NCBI GenBank assembly: GCA_027490215.1
Contig: JAIXYO010000066.1
Location: 1 to 64,000, forward strand
DNA: 64,000 nt
Reading direction: 5' to 3'
From: Rubrivivax sp.
GTDB lineage: Bacteria > Pseudomonadota > Gammaproteobacteria > Burkholderiales > Burkholderiaceae_C
The position numbers were made by a program, and so were the translations under genes. Position 1 is the stretch's first letter, and each line of letters starts with the position of its first letter. Shown here piece by piece: positions 18,570-27,206 of the stretch. The notes beneath the pieces are model-generated. The model was not told where the DNA came from, searched no databases, and saw only the letters and a list, made by a program, of their open reading frames with translations.

Positions 18570-19286
18570 ATGGAAGAAAGCGTGGTGGGCCGGCCACCAG
18601 CGGTGGTGCTTCTGAGCGGAGGACTTGATTCCTCGACGGTGCTGGCGATCGCGCGCGAGCGCGGCTTCGAGCCGTGTGCGCTGAGCTTCCGTTATGGGCA
18701 ACGCCATGTGCATGAGTTGAACGCGGCTGACGCCATCGTGCGCGCCCTGGGTGTGGCTCAGCACGTCACCGCGCAGATAGACCTTCGCGCCTTCGGCGCC
18801 TCGGCCCTGACCGCCGACATCGCCGTGCCGAAAGACCGCAGTGCCGACGAGATGTCGCATGGCATCCCGATCACCTATGTGCCCGCACGCAACACGGTGT
18901 TCCTCAGCTTTGCGCTGGCCTGGGCGGAAACGCTGGGCTCGACCGACATCTTCATCGGTGTGAATGCTCTCGATTACTCGGGCTATCCGGACTGCCGGCC
19001 CGACTACATTGCCGCGTTCGAGACGATGGCCAATCTGGCCACGCGCGCTGGCGTCGAAGGCACGCAGCGCTTGAAGATCCATGCGCCGCTGATCGCGATG
19101 AGCAAGGCGCAGATCATTCAGGAAGGTTTGCGCCTGGGGGTCGACTACGCGCAAACCAGCAGCTGCTACGACCCCGGCGCCGACGGCAGGCCGTGCGGTG
19201 GATGCGACTCCTGCGTGCTGCGCGCGAAGGGCTTCGCCGAGGCGGGCTCCGTCGATCCCTTGCTCGTGCGCTTCGGGTTGGTCTGA
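18570..19286 (+). CDS. queC: 7-cyano-7-deazaguanine synthase QueC
   Basis: 238 residues. [17 protein letters not shown] is the PP-loop ATP-binding motif near the N-terminus, and the zinc site is formed by SSCYDP and [10 protein letters not shown] at the end. [11 protein letters not shown] and [15 protein letters not shown] are highly conserved in the family. It converts 7-carboxy-7-deazaguanine with ammonia and ATP into preQ0. ATG 18570 is the natural start; GTG 18552 is an alternative. It is the first gene of the complete set queC-queD-queE-queF, with two bases separating it from queD. Confidence 0.97.
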   Translation: MEESVVGRPPAVVLLSGGLDSSTVLAIARERGFEPCALSFRYGQRHVHELNAADAIVRALGVAQHVTAQIDLRAFGASALTADIAVPKDRSADEMSHGIPITYVPARNTVFLSFALAWAETLGSTDIFIGVNALDYSGYPDCRPDYIAAFETMANLATRAGVEGTQRLKIHAPLIAMSKAQIIQEGLRLGVDYAQTSSCYDPGADGRPCGGCDSCVLRAKGFAEAGSVDPLLVRFGLV

Positions 19287-19288
19287 AC

Positions 19289-20395
19289 GTGGCGACTTCA
19301 TTGCCCACACGCACGGTGTTCTGTGCGCAGGCCGGCTTCGAGGCGGCGCGGCAGATCGACGCCTTGCCCACAGGGCATCCGTCGAGCCGCTTGCACGGCC
19401 ACGGCTTCGTCGCGAAGCTGCGCTGCGTGCCGCCTGCAGGCTGGGCACCTTTCCAGGGCGGCGAAGTCGAGCGCCTGCGCGACCAGCTTCAGGCCAGCGC
19501 GGCGCTGCTCGACCACCGCCTGCTCAACGAGCAGGTGCCCAACCCGACCGACGCGCATCTCGCGCGCTGGCTGCGTGATCGGCTCGATCTGCCTGGCCCG
19601 ACCGAACTCGGCGTGCAGAGCACCGCCCAACGAGGCGCCCAGCTCGATGCTGCGGGTGGTGTGACGTTGTGGCGCCGCTATGCGTTCCAGTCGGCGCACT
19701 GGTTGCCGAATGTGCCGCTCGGCCACAAGTGCGGAAAGATGCATGGGCATGGCTTCGAGGCGGTGCTGCATGTGCGCGCGAGCGACGCAGCCGGCGACAC
19801 CACCCTCAGCCACGACGACCTCGATGCGATCTGGGCGCCTCTGCACGGCCAGTTGAACTACGGCTGCCTGAACGATCTGCCGGGCCTCGCCAACCCGACC
19901 AGTGAATTGCTCGCCAGCTGGCTGTGGGAGCGCCTGGCGCCGCAGCTGCCGGGCCTGGTGACCGTCACGGTGTACGAGACCGGCAGCTGCGGTGCGGTGT
20001 TCGACGGCGTGCTGCACCGCATCTGGAAGGAAATGACGCTGGACGCCGCGGTGCAACTGCGACAGGCGCCCGACGGCACTGGCTTGCGCCGGCTGCACGG
20101 TCACACCTACACGCTGCGTCTGCATCTCGCGGCGCCGCTGGACGAACTGCTGGGCTGGGCGGTCGATTTCGGCGATGTGAAATCGGCCTTCAACCCGATC
20201 TTCCGCCAGCTCGATCACCAGCCGATCCACGAGATCGCCGACCTCGCCGATGGCGACACGGCCAGCATCGCCGGCTGGATTCTCGAGCGAGCCCGGCTTC
20301 AGCTGCCGCAGCTCGACCGGGTCGATCTGTTCGAAACACCTGGCTGCGGCGCCATCGTGTCGGTGGGCGATGTGGCATTGACCGGGCCGCTGTGA
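19289..20395 (+). CDS. queD: Triple-domain 6-carboxytetrahydropterin synthase QueD
   Basis: 368 residues, about three times a normal QueD (roughly 120). Three tandem pterin-synthase domains are visible, each with the zinc-binding HGH: residues 36-38, 152-154 and 270-272. Only the middle domain has the full C-x3-HGH catalytic arrangement (Cys148) and the expected FQSAHWLP start; the outer two lack the cysteine. Domains two and three keep the late glutamate motif (VYETGSCGAV and LFETPGCGAI). The enzyme makes 6-carboxytetrahydropterin from dihydroneopterin triphosphate for queuosine. I infer one active and two structural or regulatory domains. GTG 19289 is two bases after queC. Confidence 0.9.
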   Translation: MATSLPTRTVFCAQAGFEAARQIDALPTGHPSSRLHGHGFVAKLRCVPPAGWAPFQGGEVERLRDQLQASAALLDHRLLNEQVPNPTDAHLARWLRDRLDLPGPTELGVQSTAQRGAQLDAAGGVTLWRRYAFQSAHWLPNVPLGHKCGKMHGHGFEAVLHVRASDAAGDTTLSHDDLDAIWAPLHGQLNYGCLNDLPGLANPTSELLASWLWERLAPQLPGLVTVTVYETGSCGAVFDGVLHRIWKEMTLDAAVQLRQAPDGTGLRRLHGHTYTLRLHLAAPLDELLGWAVDFGDVKSAFNPIFRQLDHQPIHEIADLADGDTASIAGWILERARLQLPQLDRVDLFETPGCGAIVSVGDVALTGPL

Positions 20396-20411
20396 CCATG
20401 GGCCATCGCCA

Positions 20412-21047
20412 ATGACCTACGCCGTCAAGGAGGTCTACTACACGCTGCAAGGCGAGGGCGGCCAGAGCGGGCGCGCGGCGGTGTTCTGCCGCTTCGCTGG
20501 CTGCAATCTGTGGTCGGGCCGCGAGGCCGATCGCGCAAGCGCGGTCTGCCAGTTCTGCGACACCGATTTCGTCGGCACCGATGGCCCGGGCGGCGGCAAG
20601 TTCGATACGCCGGAGGCACTGGCCGCGCAAATCGCGCAGCAGTGGCCAAAGGGCTTGCCCGGCAGGCCGCTGGTGGTGTGCACTGGCGGCGAGCCGCTTC
20701 TGCAGCTCGACACGCCGCTGATCGACGCGCTGCACGCGCTGGGCTTCGAGGTGGCGGTCGAGACCAATGGCACACAGCCCGCGCCGGCGGGGCTCGACTG
20801 GATCTGCGTGAGCCCGAAGGCCGATGCGCCGCTGGTGCTGACGAGCGGCCACGAACTCAAGCTGGTGTACCCCCAGCCTGCCGCGCTGCCAGAGCGCTTT
20901 GCGGCGCTGGACTTCGAACTCTTTTTCCTGCAACCGATGGACGGCCTCGAACAGCGCCGCAACACGCGGCTGGCCATCGACTACTGTCTCGCGCATCCGC
21001 AATGGCGGCTCAGCGTGCAGGCGCACAAGACGGTGGGCATCCCCTGA
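20412..21047 (+). CDS. queE: 7-carboxy-7-deazaguanine synthase QueE
   Basis: 211-residue radical SAM enzyme. [17 protein letters not shown] is the conserved start. The cluster-binding cysteines are in [19 protein letters not shown], a C-x14-C-x2-C spacing that replaces the usual CX3CX2C and is known in one class of Que[11 protein letters not shown] follows. It rearranges 6-carboxytetrahydropterin into 7-carboxy-7-deazaguanine, the step between QueD and QueC. It starts 17 bases after queD and has no obvious strong ribosome-binding site, so it may rely on coupling. Confidence 0.95.
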   Translation: MTYAVKEVYYTLQGEGGQSGRAAVFCRFAGCNLWSGREADRASAVCQFCDTDFVGTDGPGGGKFDTPEALAAQIAQQWPKGLPGRPLVVCTGGEPLLQLDTPLIDALHALGFEVAVETNGTQPAPAGLDWICVSPKADAPLVLTSGHELKLVYPQPAALPERFAALDFELFFLQPMDGLEQRRNTRLAIDYCLAHPQWRLSVQAHKTVGIP

Positions 21048-21070
21048 CTTCCTCTCAACGATCTCCTGCC

Positions 21071-21553
21071 ATGTCGCGAAACACCAAGACCATCAAACCT
21101 GAACCTGCCCGGCAGCGTGCCGCGCCGATCAATCCACCGACCGCGCCGTCGAAAGACCTGCATGTGTTTCCGAACCCGGCCCCCGAGCGCGATTACACGA
21201 TCCAGTTCCAGATCCCCGAGTTCACCTGCCTGTGCCCGCTGACCGGCCAGCCGGACTACGCGCACTTCGTCATCGACATGGTGGCTGACACGCTCTGCGT
21301 CGAACTGAAGAGCCTGAAGATGTACATGTGGAGCTTCCGCGATGAAGGCGCTTTCCACGAGAAGGTCACCAATGACATCCTGACCAAGATCGTGGCCGTT
21401 ACCCAGCCGCGCTACGCGCGCATCACCGCGCGCTGGTATGTGCGCGGCGGTATCTACACCAACGTGGTGGCCGAGCACCGCAAGAAGGGCTGGAAGCCGG
21501 CGACACCGGTGGTGCTGCCGGAGCATCCCGGCGAGAGCGGCTTGCGCGGCTGA
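21071..21553 (+). CDS. queF: NADPH-dependent 7-cyano-7-deazaguanine reductase QueF (short form)
   Basis: 160 residues, the unimodular type. [16 protein letters not shown] holds the catalytic cysteine, [20 protein letters not shown] is the QueF family motif, and [14 protein letters not shown] follows. It reduces preQ0 to preQ1, so the cell makes preQ1 for insertion into tRNA. It is the last of the four queuosine genes here; FolE and Tgt are not in the window. Confidence 0.97.
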   Translation: MSRNTKTIKPEPARQRAAPINPPTAPSKDLHVFPNPAPERDYTIQFQIPEFTCLCPLTGQPDYAHFVIDMVADTLCVELKSLKMYMWSFRDEGAFHEKVTNDILTKIVAVTQPRYARITARWYVRGGIYTNVVAEHRKKGWKPATPVVLPEHPGESGLRG

Positions 21554-21560
21554 GCTGGCG

Positions 21561-22118
21561 ATGCACATCGCCCGACGTCTGCTGGCTGCCCTGTGCCTGT
21601 GCGCTTGTGGCACCAGTCACGCGCTCGTGCTGCCCGACGGCTTGGCGATCGATCCGCCGGCATCGATCGACCTGACGCAGCAAGTCGTCCCATCGGTGAA
21701 CCAGCAGAAGCAGGTGCTTGCAGCGTGGGACGGCGACACCTTGCGCTACCTGATCACCGTAGAGAAACTGCCGTCCGATGCGCCTCAAGCGCAGGCCTAC
21801 TTCTACCAACTGGTGGCCGACCTGCGTGCCGCGGACACCGTTGTCGAGACAGGCAAGCGCGGCGAGTACCAGTCCACCTCGGGGTGGCGTGGCAACTACC
21901 TGGTGCTGAAGTCGCAACCGAAGACACAGCCGCGCGCTGACGTGACGGTGGCCCACTACGTCACCGACGGCAAGCTCGCGTTTGTGGCCTACGCGCGGCT
22001 GGTGGGCAGCACCCCCGCCGATCAGCTCATCGATGAAACGGTCAGCCTGTTCCAGACGGCGCACCTCGGTATCCCCGAGGTGCCAGCCCCGGCTCCGATC
22101 AGCGCAGGCAAGCCCTAG
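21561..22118 (+). CDS. Small secreted protein of unknown function
   Basis: 185 residues. The N-terminus ARRLLAALCLCACGTSHA is a signal peptide; a lipobox is possible at LCAC but the residue after it is glycine, so lipidation is uncertain. The mature part is mixed alpha/beta with no motif I recognise. It begins seven bases after queF and may share its transcript. The C-terminus is proline-rich (VPAPAPISAG). No function is proposed. Confidence 0.7.
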   Translation: MHIARRLLAALCLCACGTSHALVLPDGLAIDPPASIDLTQQVVPSVNQQKQVLAAWDGDTLRYLITVEKLPSDAPQAQAYFYQLVADLRAADTVVETGKRGEYQSTSGWRGNYLVLKSQPKTQPRADVTVAHYVTDGKLAFVAYARLVGSTPADQLIDETVSLFQTAHLGIPEVPAPAPISAGKP

Positions 22119-22159
22119 TGCGATTCTGAGGAACGGGGCGCGGACAGCGGCGGGCTGTC

Positions 22160-22966
22160 TCAGCGGTGCAGCCAGCGCGCGTGCAGCCAGCGGGCTGCCA
22201 CATCGAGCGCGTAGCCCAGCGCACCGATCAGCACGATGGCAGCCATCAGTTCATCGTAGGCCAGCCGGTCCCGGGTGTCGAGAATGAAGTAGCCCAAGCC
22301 GGCCGACACGCCCAGCATCTCGGCCGGCACCAGCACGATCCAGATGATGCCGATGGCCAGCCGCACGCCGGTCAGGATCTGCGCGGTGATGCCGGGCAGC
22401 ACTACGCGCAGCACGGTTTCGCGACGAGTGGCCGACAGGCTGCGCGCCAGCAGCAGCCAGTTGGGATCGAGCTGGGCCACGCCGGCGGCGGTGTTCAACA
22501 GCATCGGCCACACTGCCGCGAAGGCCAGCAGGAAGTACACCGGCGCGTCGCCCACGCCGAGCACCATCACGGCGATCGGCATCCACGACAGTGGCGACAC
22601 CATGCGCAGGAACTGGAACAGCGGCGTGGTGCCTTCGGCAAAGCGCCTGGACAAGCCGGTCAGCACACCCAGCGGCACGCCGATGGCCACCGCCAGGCCC
22701 AGACCGACCGCCACGCGCTGCAAGCTGGTGACCACGTGGGGCCACAACTCTCCACTTGCCAGCAAGCGCGCCAGCGCCTGCAGCGCAGGCCAGGGCGCGA
22801 ACGACTCCGCGATGGGCGTGCGCAGGATGAGCAACTGCGCACCGATCCACCACAGGACCACGGCCAGCGCCAGGCCCACCCAGGGCAGCAGCCGGTGCCA
22901 GTGCGGCACCGCCGGCGGCGCCGACTCCACGGCATCGACGGGGGCTGCGTTCGCCAAATCGCTCAC
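22160..22966 (-). CDS. ABC transporter permease, nitrate/sulfonate/taurine type
   Basis: 268 residues with about six membrane helices. The EAA loop reads LDPNWLLLARSLSATRRETVLRVVLPGITAQILTG, the coupling region that contacts the ATPase. The sequence resembles SsuC/TauC/NrtB permeases. GTG 22966 is chosen because GAGGAG precedes it by the right distance; the longer reading would extend back over the solute-binding gene. It is the third gene of the operon, after the ATPase and the binding protein, with ten bases between. Confidence 0.88.
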   Translation of the reverse strand: MSDLANAAPVDAVESAPPAVPHWHRLLPWVGLALAVVLWWIGAQLLILRTPIAESFAPWPALQALARLLASGELWPHVVTSLQRVAVGLGLAVAIGVPLGVLTGLSRRFAEGTTPLFQFLRMVSPLSWMPIAVMVLGVGDAPVYFLLAFAAVWPMLLNTAAGVAQLDPNWLLLARSLSATRRETVLRVVLPGITAQILTGVRLAIGIIWIVLVPAEMLGVSAGLGYFILDTRDRLAYDELMAAIVLIGALGYALDVAARWLHARWLHR

Positions 22967-22976
22967 GTCGCGCTCC

Positions 22977-24227
22977 TCAAACCTGCACCATTTCCTTGCG
23001 CAGCAAGTCGGTGGGCAGGCCGAACACCTGCGGGCCACCCACTGCGGTCAGCGACTTGCGCACGAAGCGGTCATCGACCAAATCACCGGCAACGAACTTC
23101 GGATCCAGCGATTCGAGGAATCGGGTGTCTCCCTCGACCTTGGTCTGCCGGATCGCGCGCACCAGCTCTTCGGTGTAGCTGGCAAACGGGTACGGCTGGA
23201 AGTCGATGCGCCGCTGCGCCCAGCCCTTGTGACGCACCACACCGCTGGCTTCGTAGCTGGCGTAGTCGGTGGCCGCCAGCACCTTGGTCATCGTGCGCAG
23301 CGGGTGCGGCGTGTAGCGGCCCTCGCCACTGGTTGACAGCAGCCGGGCGGCATCGGTCTGGTTGTCGCGCGTCCACAGCTGCGCCTTCACGATGGAGGTG
23401 GTCACGCGCTGCGCCCACTCGGGACGCTCGACCAGATCGCGCTCGGCCAGGAAAGTCACGCAGCAGGCGTGGTTCTTCCAGACATCGCCCGAAAAGCGCA
23501 GCACCTTGCCCACGCCGGCGATCTCGGCAGCGGCGTTGAAGGGGTCGGCCACGATGAAGCCTGCGATCGAGCCGGCGGCCAGCGCCGACACCATCTCGGC
23601 AGGCGGCATCACGATCAGGTTGACCTCGTTGGGCGCGGTCTTGGCATCGCGGGGGCGCGTCACCGCCACCAGATTGCTGGCGCGCAGGATCTGCTGCAGC
23701 AGCACGTTGTGGATCGAGTACCAGAACGGAATCGCCACCGTGCGCCCCCCGAGTTCGGCCACGCTGTTGATGCTGGGTGCCACTGTCAGCGCTGAGCCGT
23801 TGACGTGGTTCCAGGCCACGATCTTGGCCGGGAACTTCGAACCGTAGCGCACCCACAGCGCAGCTGGGGTCAGCAGGTGAATCACGTTGACCTGGCCCGA
23901 CACGAAGGCTTCGACAATCTGCGCCCAGCTGCGGAACAGCCGTGGCGCTTCGGCGCGCAGGCCTTCGGCCTCGTACATCTTGCGACCGTGGGCCACGAGC
24001 AGCGGTGCGGCATCGGTGATCGGCAGGTAGCCGATCTTGACCGGCTGGTCATCGCCCTTGAAGGCCTGCGCTCGCGCATCGCCGGCGCTCAGCAGCGGCG
24101 CAGCCACCGCTGCGGTGGCCAGTGCGCCCAGACGCAGCATGTCGCGCCGCGTCAGGCCGCAGCCGCAATCCGATGAGGCGCAGATGTGCGTGTAGCGCGA
24201 GGCCATGGAGGTGTCGATGATCGTCAT
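22977..24227 (-). CDS. ABC transporter substrate-binding protein with Tat signal
   Basis: 416 residues of the NrtA/SsuA/TauA family. The mature domain starts VKIGYLPITDAAPLLVAHGRKMYEAEGL, and IVMPPAEMVSALAAGSIAGFIVADPF is the typical hinge region. TRRDMLRLG followed by a hydrophobic, alanine-rich stretch is a twin-arginine export signal, so the protein is folded before export. An odd feature is a cysteine cluster (CASSDCGCG) just before the twin arginines. The ligand is not readable from sequence: nitrate, a sulfonate, or an organosulfur or organoselenium compound are all possible. Confidence 0.85.
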   Translation of the reverse strand: MTIIDTSMASRYTHICASSDCGCGLTRRDMLRLGALATAAVAAPLLSAGDARAQAFKGDDQPVKIGYLPITDAAPLLVAHGRKMYEAEGLRAEAPRLFRSWAQIVEAFVSGQVNVIHLLTPAALWVRYGSKFPAKIVAWNHVNGSALTVAPSINSVAELGGRTVAIPFWYSIHNVLLQQILRASNLVAVTRPRDAKTAPNEVNLIVMPPAEMVSALAAGSIAGFIVADPFNAAAEIAGVGKVLRFSGDVWKNHACCVTFLAERDLVERPEWAQRVTTSIVKAQLWTRDNQTDAARLLSTSGEGRYTPHPLRTMTKVLAATDYASYEASGVVRHKGWAQRRIDFQPYPFASYTEELVRAIRQTKVEGDTRFLESLDPKFVAGDLVDDRFVRKSLTAVGGPQVFGLPTDLLRKEMVQV

Positions 24228-24254
24228 GGGAGCTTTCTTTGAGGCGGGGTGGAT

Positions 24255-25055
24255 TCAGGAGTGGCGAAGCGAGTGCAAGGCGGCCAGGATGTCAAGCCGC
24301 AGCGCGGTCACTTCGGCGGCATGGTCTTCGCGCGGGCGCTCGATGGATACCGACCATTCGTGCAGTACGCGCGCCGGATGCGTGGGCTGCTTTCGCCCCA
24401 TCAGCAAGATGCGATCGGCCACCAGGATGGCCTCGTCGATGTCGTGCGTGACCAGCAGCGCTGCGGTGTGCCAGCGGTGCACCAGCTCAACCAGCAAGGT
24501 CTGCATCTCGGCGCGAGTGATCGCATCGAGCGCCGAAAAAGGCTCGTCGGCCAGCAGCAGCTGCGGCTCGCGCGCCAGGGCGCGGGCCAGCGCCACGCGC
24601 TGCGCCATGCCTCCCGACAACTGCGCGGGGTAAAGCTTGTCGTGACCCGACAGCGACACCGCCTCAAGCGCCTCGCGCACACGGGCATCAAGCGCTGCCC
24701 GGTCGATCTCGGGCTGGTGCGAGAAATCAAGGCCGAAGCCCACGTTGCCGACGACGTTGAGCCATGGCAGCAGGCTCGGTTGCTGGAACACCAGCGCCGC
24801 CCGGGGGTGCGGCGATGTCAGTGGCTCGCCCAGAAACTCGACCTCACCACGGGTCGGCTCGGCGAGCTTGGCGAGCACGCGCAGCAGCGATGACTTGCCA
24901 CAACCACTGCCGCCGAGCAACGCGACGATTTCGCGCGGGCGCACGTCAAGCGACACCGCCTCGAAGATGGGTTGGCCCTTGCCATACGAAAAAGCCAGAT
25001 CGCGACCGCTCAGCGCGTACGGCGCCGTCGATGCCGCCTCGACCCTGGCGTGCAT
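24255..25055 (-). CDS. ABC transporter ATP-binding protein
   Basis: 266 residues. Walker A is LLGGSGCGKSSLLR, the Q-loop is FQQPSLLPWLNV, the signature is LSGGMAQRVALARALA and Walker B is LLLADEPFSALD. It is of the SsuB/TauB/NrtC class that powers uptake of nitrate or sulfonates. ATG 25055 starts just before the nucleotide-binding domain; the open frame continues upstream to 25226 without a better start. It is the first gene of the importer operon and is transcribed away from the OsmC gene. Confidence 0.9.
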   Translation of the reverse strand: MHARVEAASTAPYALSGRDLAFSYGKGQPIFEAVSLDVRPREIVALLGGSGCGKSSLLRVLAKLAEPTRGEVEFLGEPLTSPHPRAALVFQQPSLLPWLNVVGNVGFGLDFSHQPEIDRAALDARVREALEAVSLSGHDKLYPAQLSGGMAQRVALARALAREPQLLLADEPFSALDAITRAEMQTLLVELVHRWHTAALLVTHDIDEAILVADRILLMGRKQPTHPARVLHEWSVSIERPREDHAAEVTALRLDILAALHSLRHS

Positions 25056-25444
25056 CACCGCGGGCGGACGGCCTGTCGGGCCGTCGGGTGTCTGAAAGGG
25101 TGGAGCGTCATCAGTGAGTCTGGAATGAAAGGCAAAGCCCGCGATTGTTTCACCGCTCGACGAGCGGCGGGAAGGCGAGGCCTCACGAAGGCCCCGGACT
25201 GTGCCGTCACGGCAAGCGTCAGGCAAGCGTCAGGCAAATAATCTTTCCGACTATCCATAGAGCAAACATGTCGATAGGCGTGCACCGTCCACCGCACGTC
25301 GCCCTGACGCCCGCACAGCGAGGCGCGGTGCCTAAAATCGGGGGCTCATCAGATGGATGGCGGCAACACCGAGGCCTCGCGCCTGCAGGTCGTCGCGTCC
25401 GCGGTGCCTCAAGGCGCTCTCAACAATTTCCGGAGACTCATCTC
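25056..25444. promoter_or_regulatory. Divergent control region between the ABC importer and the OsmC operon
   Basis: This gap of about 390 bases separates two divergent operons and should hold both promoters. An 11-base unit GGCAAGCGTCA occurs twice in tandem plus a partial third copy at 25212-25239, directly before an AT-rich patch (AAATAATCTTTCC) that could be a promoter region. A short inverted repeat CCGCTC/GAGCGG lies near 25152. No gene is convincing within it. No known operator could be assigned. Confidence 0.45.
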
Positions 25445-25996
25445 ATGTCATCGACCGACAACACGACCAGAACCGTCAAGACCTACCTGCGTCCGATCGA
25501 CCGCGACGGCCTGCTGGCCTTTGCCGAGAAGGGTCGCAACAACCCATCCTCACGTGGCACCAACAAGGTCCACACTGTCGTCGAAGGCCAGTACCGCACG
25601 CTGAGCTACGTGGGCAACCATGCTCCGGTGGTGGTTGATGAGCCACCTCACCTGTTCGGCCAGGACACCGCACCGGCGCCCGGCGAGATCGTGTTGTCGG
25701 CGCTGGGCGGTTGCCTCGCTGTCGGTATCACCGCCGTGGCCACCTGGAAGCAGGTGAAGTTGAGCAAGCTCGAGCTGTTTCTGGAAGGCGACATCGGAAA
25801 CCCCGCTGCGTGGGGAGCCGGTGGCGCGCTGAAGGCGCCGGCTGACATGGGCTTTCAGGCGGTCCGTGTGAAGGTGGTCATCGAAGGCGACGCCACTCGC
25901 GAAGTGCTCGACGAGATAGTGCAGCACGCCAACATGTATTCGCCTGTGGCCAACAGCGTGCGCAACCCGATCGCGTTCCAGATCGATCTGGCCTGA
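25445..25996 (+). CDS. OsmC family protein
   Basis: 183 residues. APGEIVLSALGGCLAVGI is the OsmC core, with the peroxidatic cysteine at residue 90. The second conserved cysteine of OsmC/Ohr peroxidases is replaced by serine (MYSPV, residue 166). The enzyme is therefore probably not a classical two-cysteine hydroperoxide reductase and may bind or process a thiol or another small molecule. It is 30 bases upstream of the flavoprotein gene in the same direction and is probably co-transcribed with it. Confidence 0.88.
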   Translation: MSSTDNTTRTVKTYLRPIDRDGLLAFAEKGRNNPSSRGTNKVHTVVEGQYRTLSYVGNHAPVVVDEPPHLFGQDTAPAPGEIVLSALGGCLAVGITAVATWKQVKLSKLELFLEGDIGNPAAWGAGGALKAPADMGFQAVRVKVVIEGDATREVLDEIVQHANMYSPVANSVRNPIAFQIDLA

Positions 25997-26026
25997 TCGC
26001 ACATCACACATCCTTGGGAGTCGCCC

Positions 26027-27190
26027 ATGTCAGCCGTGCTCGCCGATACCGCGCCGGAAGCCGTCACCAGCTCGGCAACGCCGCTGGCAACTGCCCGGCA
26101 GTCACTGATCGACGCCGTACGTGAGATCGCCAACGGCGACCTCGCGGCGATGGTCGATGCGATCGATCGGCAGGGCGCCTATCCGAAGGCGGTGCTCAAG
26201 CGGCTGGGCGCGGCGGGCGCCTTGCGGGCGCACCTGCGGGTCGGCGGCCAGCAAGATTACGGCGCGGCCATTGCGGCCATGGCCGAGGTGTCGCGAGTTT
26301 GCGGCGCCACCGGGTTCATGGTGTGGTGCCACGACGCCTGCGGCCTCTACATGGAAGAGTCGGGCAACCCGGCGTTGACCGGTCAGGCGCTGCTTGACCA
26401 CGCCTCGGCGCACTCGCTGGGCGCCACCGGCCTGAGCAACCCGATGAAGAGCTTTGCCGGCATCGAAACCTTCCTGCTGCATGCGCGCCGCGTCGAAGGC
26501 GGCTACCGGGTCAACGGCACGCTGCCGTGGGTCAGCAACCTCGGGCCTGACCACTACTTCGGCGCGGTGGCCGCGGTCGAAGGCACCGAGGGCGGCCACC
26601 AGATCATGTTCATCGTGCGCTGCGACGGCGAGGGCGTCGAGTTGCGTAACTGCCCGTCGTTCTCAGCCATGGAGGGCACCAACACCTGGGCGGTGCGACT
26701 GACCGAGCACTTCATCGGCGCCGACACACTCATCGCCGACCCGGCGCGGCCATTCATCGGCCACGTGCGTGCGGCGTTCGTGCTGCTGCAGTGCGGCATG
26801 GGGCTGGGTGTGGTGCAAGGCGCCATCGACTCGATGTGGGACGTCGAGCGCCCGCTCGGTCACGTCAACGAGTTTCTTGACGAACGTCCCGATGAGCTGC
26901 AAGCCGAGCTCGATGCGCTGACCGAGCGCACGATGCGCCTGGCCCGCACACCGTTTGAAACCAGCACCGAATTCCTGATCGACGTGCTCGACACGCGAGC
27001 CCACGTCTCCGAATTGGCCCTGCGTGCCGCTCAGTCGGCGCTCCTGCACCAGGGCGCGCGCGGCTACCTGATGAGCTCGGCGGTTCAGCGGCGCGTGCGC
27101 GAGTCGCACTTCGTGGCCATCGTCACGCCAGCCGTCAAGCACCTGCGCAAGGAAATCGCGCGGCTCAGCGCCACCGTGGTGCCAGCGTGA
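26027..27190 (+). CDS. Acyl-CoA dehydrogenase-fold flavoprotein
   Basis: 387 residues. The alpha-helical N-terminus, the strand region with [13 protein letters not shown] and [11 protein letters not shown], and [16 protein letters not shown] match acyl-CoA dehydrogenases and the related flavin-dependent monooxygenases (DszC/SfnB-like). The family includes enzymes that release sulfur from organosulfur compounds. No catalytic glutamate could be assigned with confidence. Between an OsmC protein and a rubredoxin-reductase fusion, and facing a sulfonate/nitrate-type importer, a role in oxidising a sulfur or selenium compound is my inference. Confidence 0.8.
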   Translation: MSAVLADTAPEAVTSSATPLATARQSLIDAVREIANGDLAAMVDAIDRQGAYPKAVLKRLGAAGALRAHLRVGGQQDYGAAIAAMAEVSRVCGATGFMVWCHDACGLYMEESGNPALTGQALLDHASAHSLGATGLSNPMKSFAGIETFLLHARRVEGGYRVNGTLPWVSNLGPDHYFGAVAAVEGTEGGHQIMFIVRCDGEGVELRNCPSFSAMEGTNTWAVRLTEHFIGADTLIADPARPFIGHVRAAFVLLQCGMGLGVVQGAIDSMWDVERPLGHVNEFLDERPDELQAELDALTERTMRLARTPFETSTEFLIDVLDTRAHVSELALRAAQSALLHQGARGYLMSSAVQRRVRESHFVAIVTPAVKHLRKEIARLSATVVPA

Positions 27191-27206
27191 AAGCCCGTAC
27201 GGCAGC

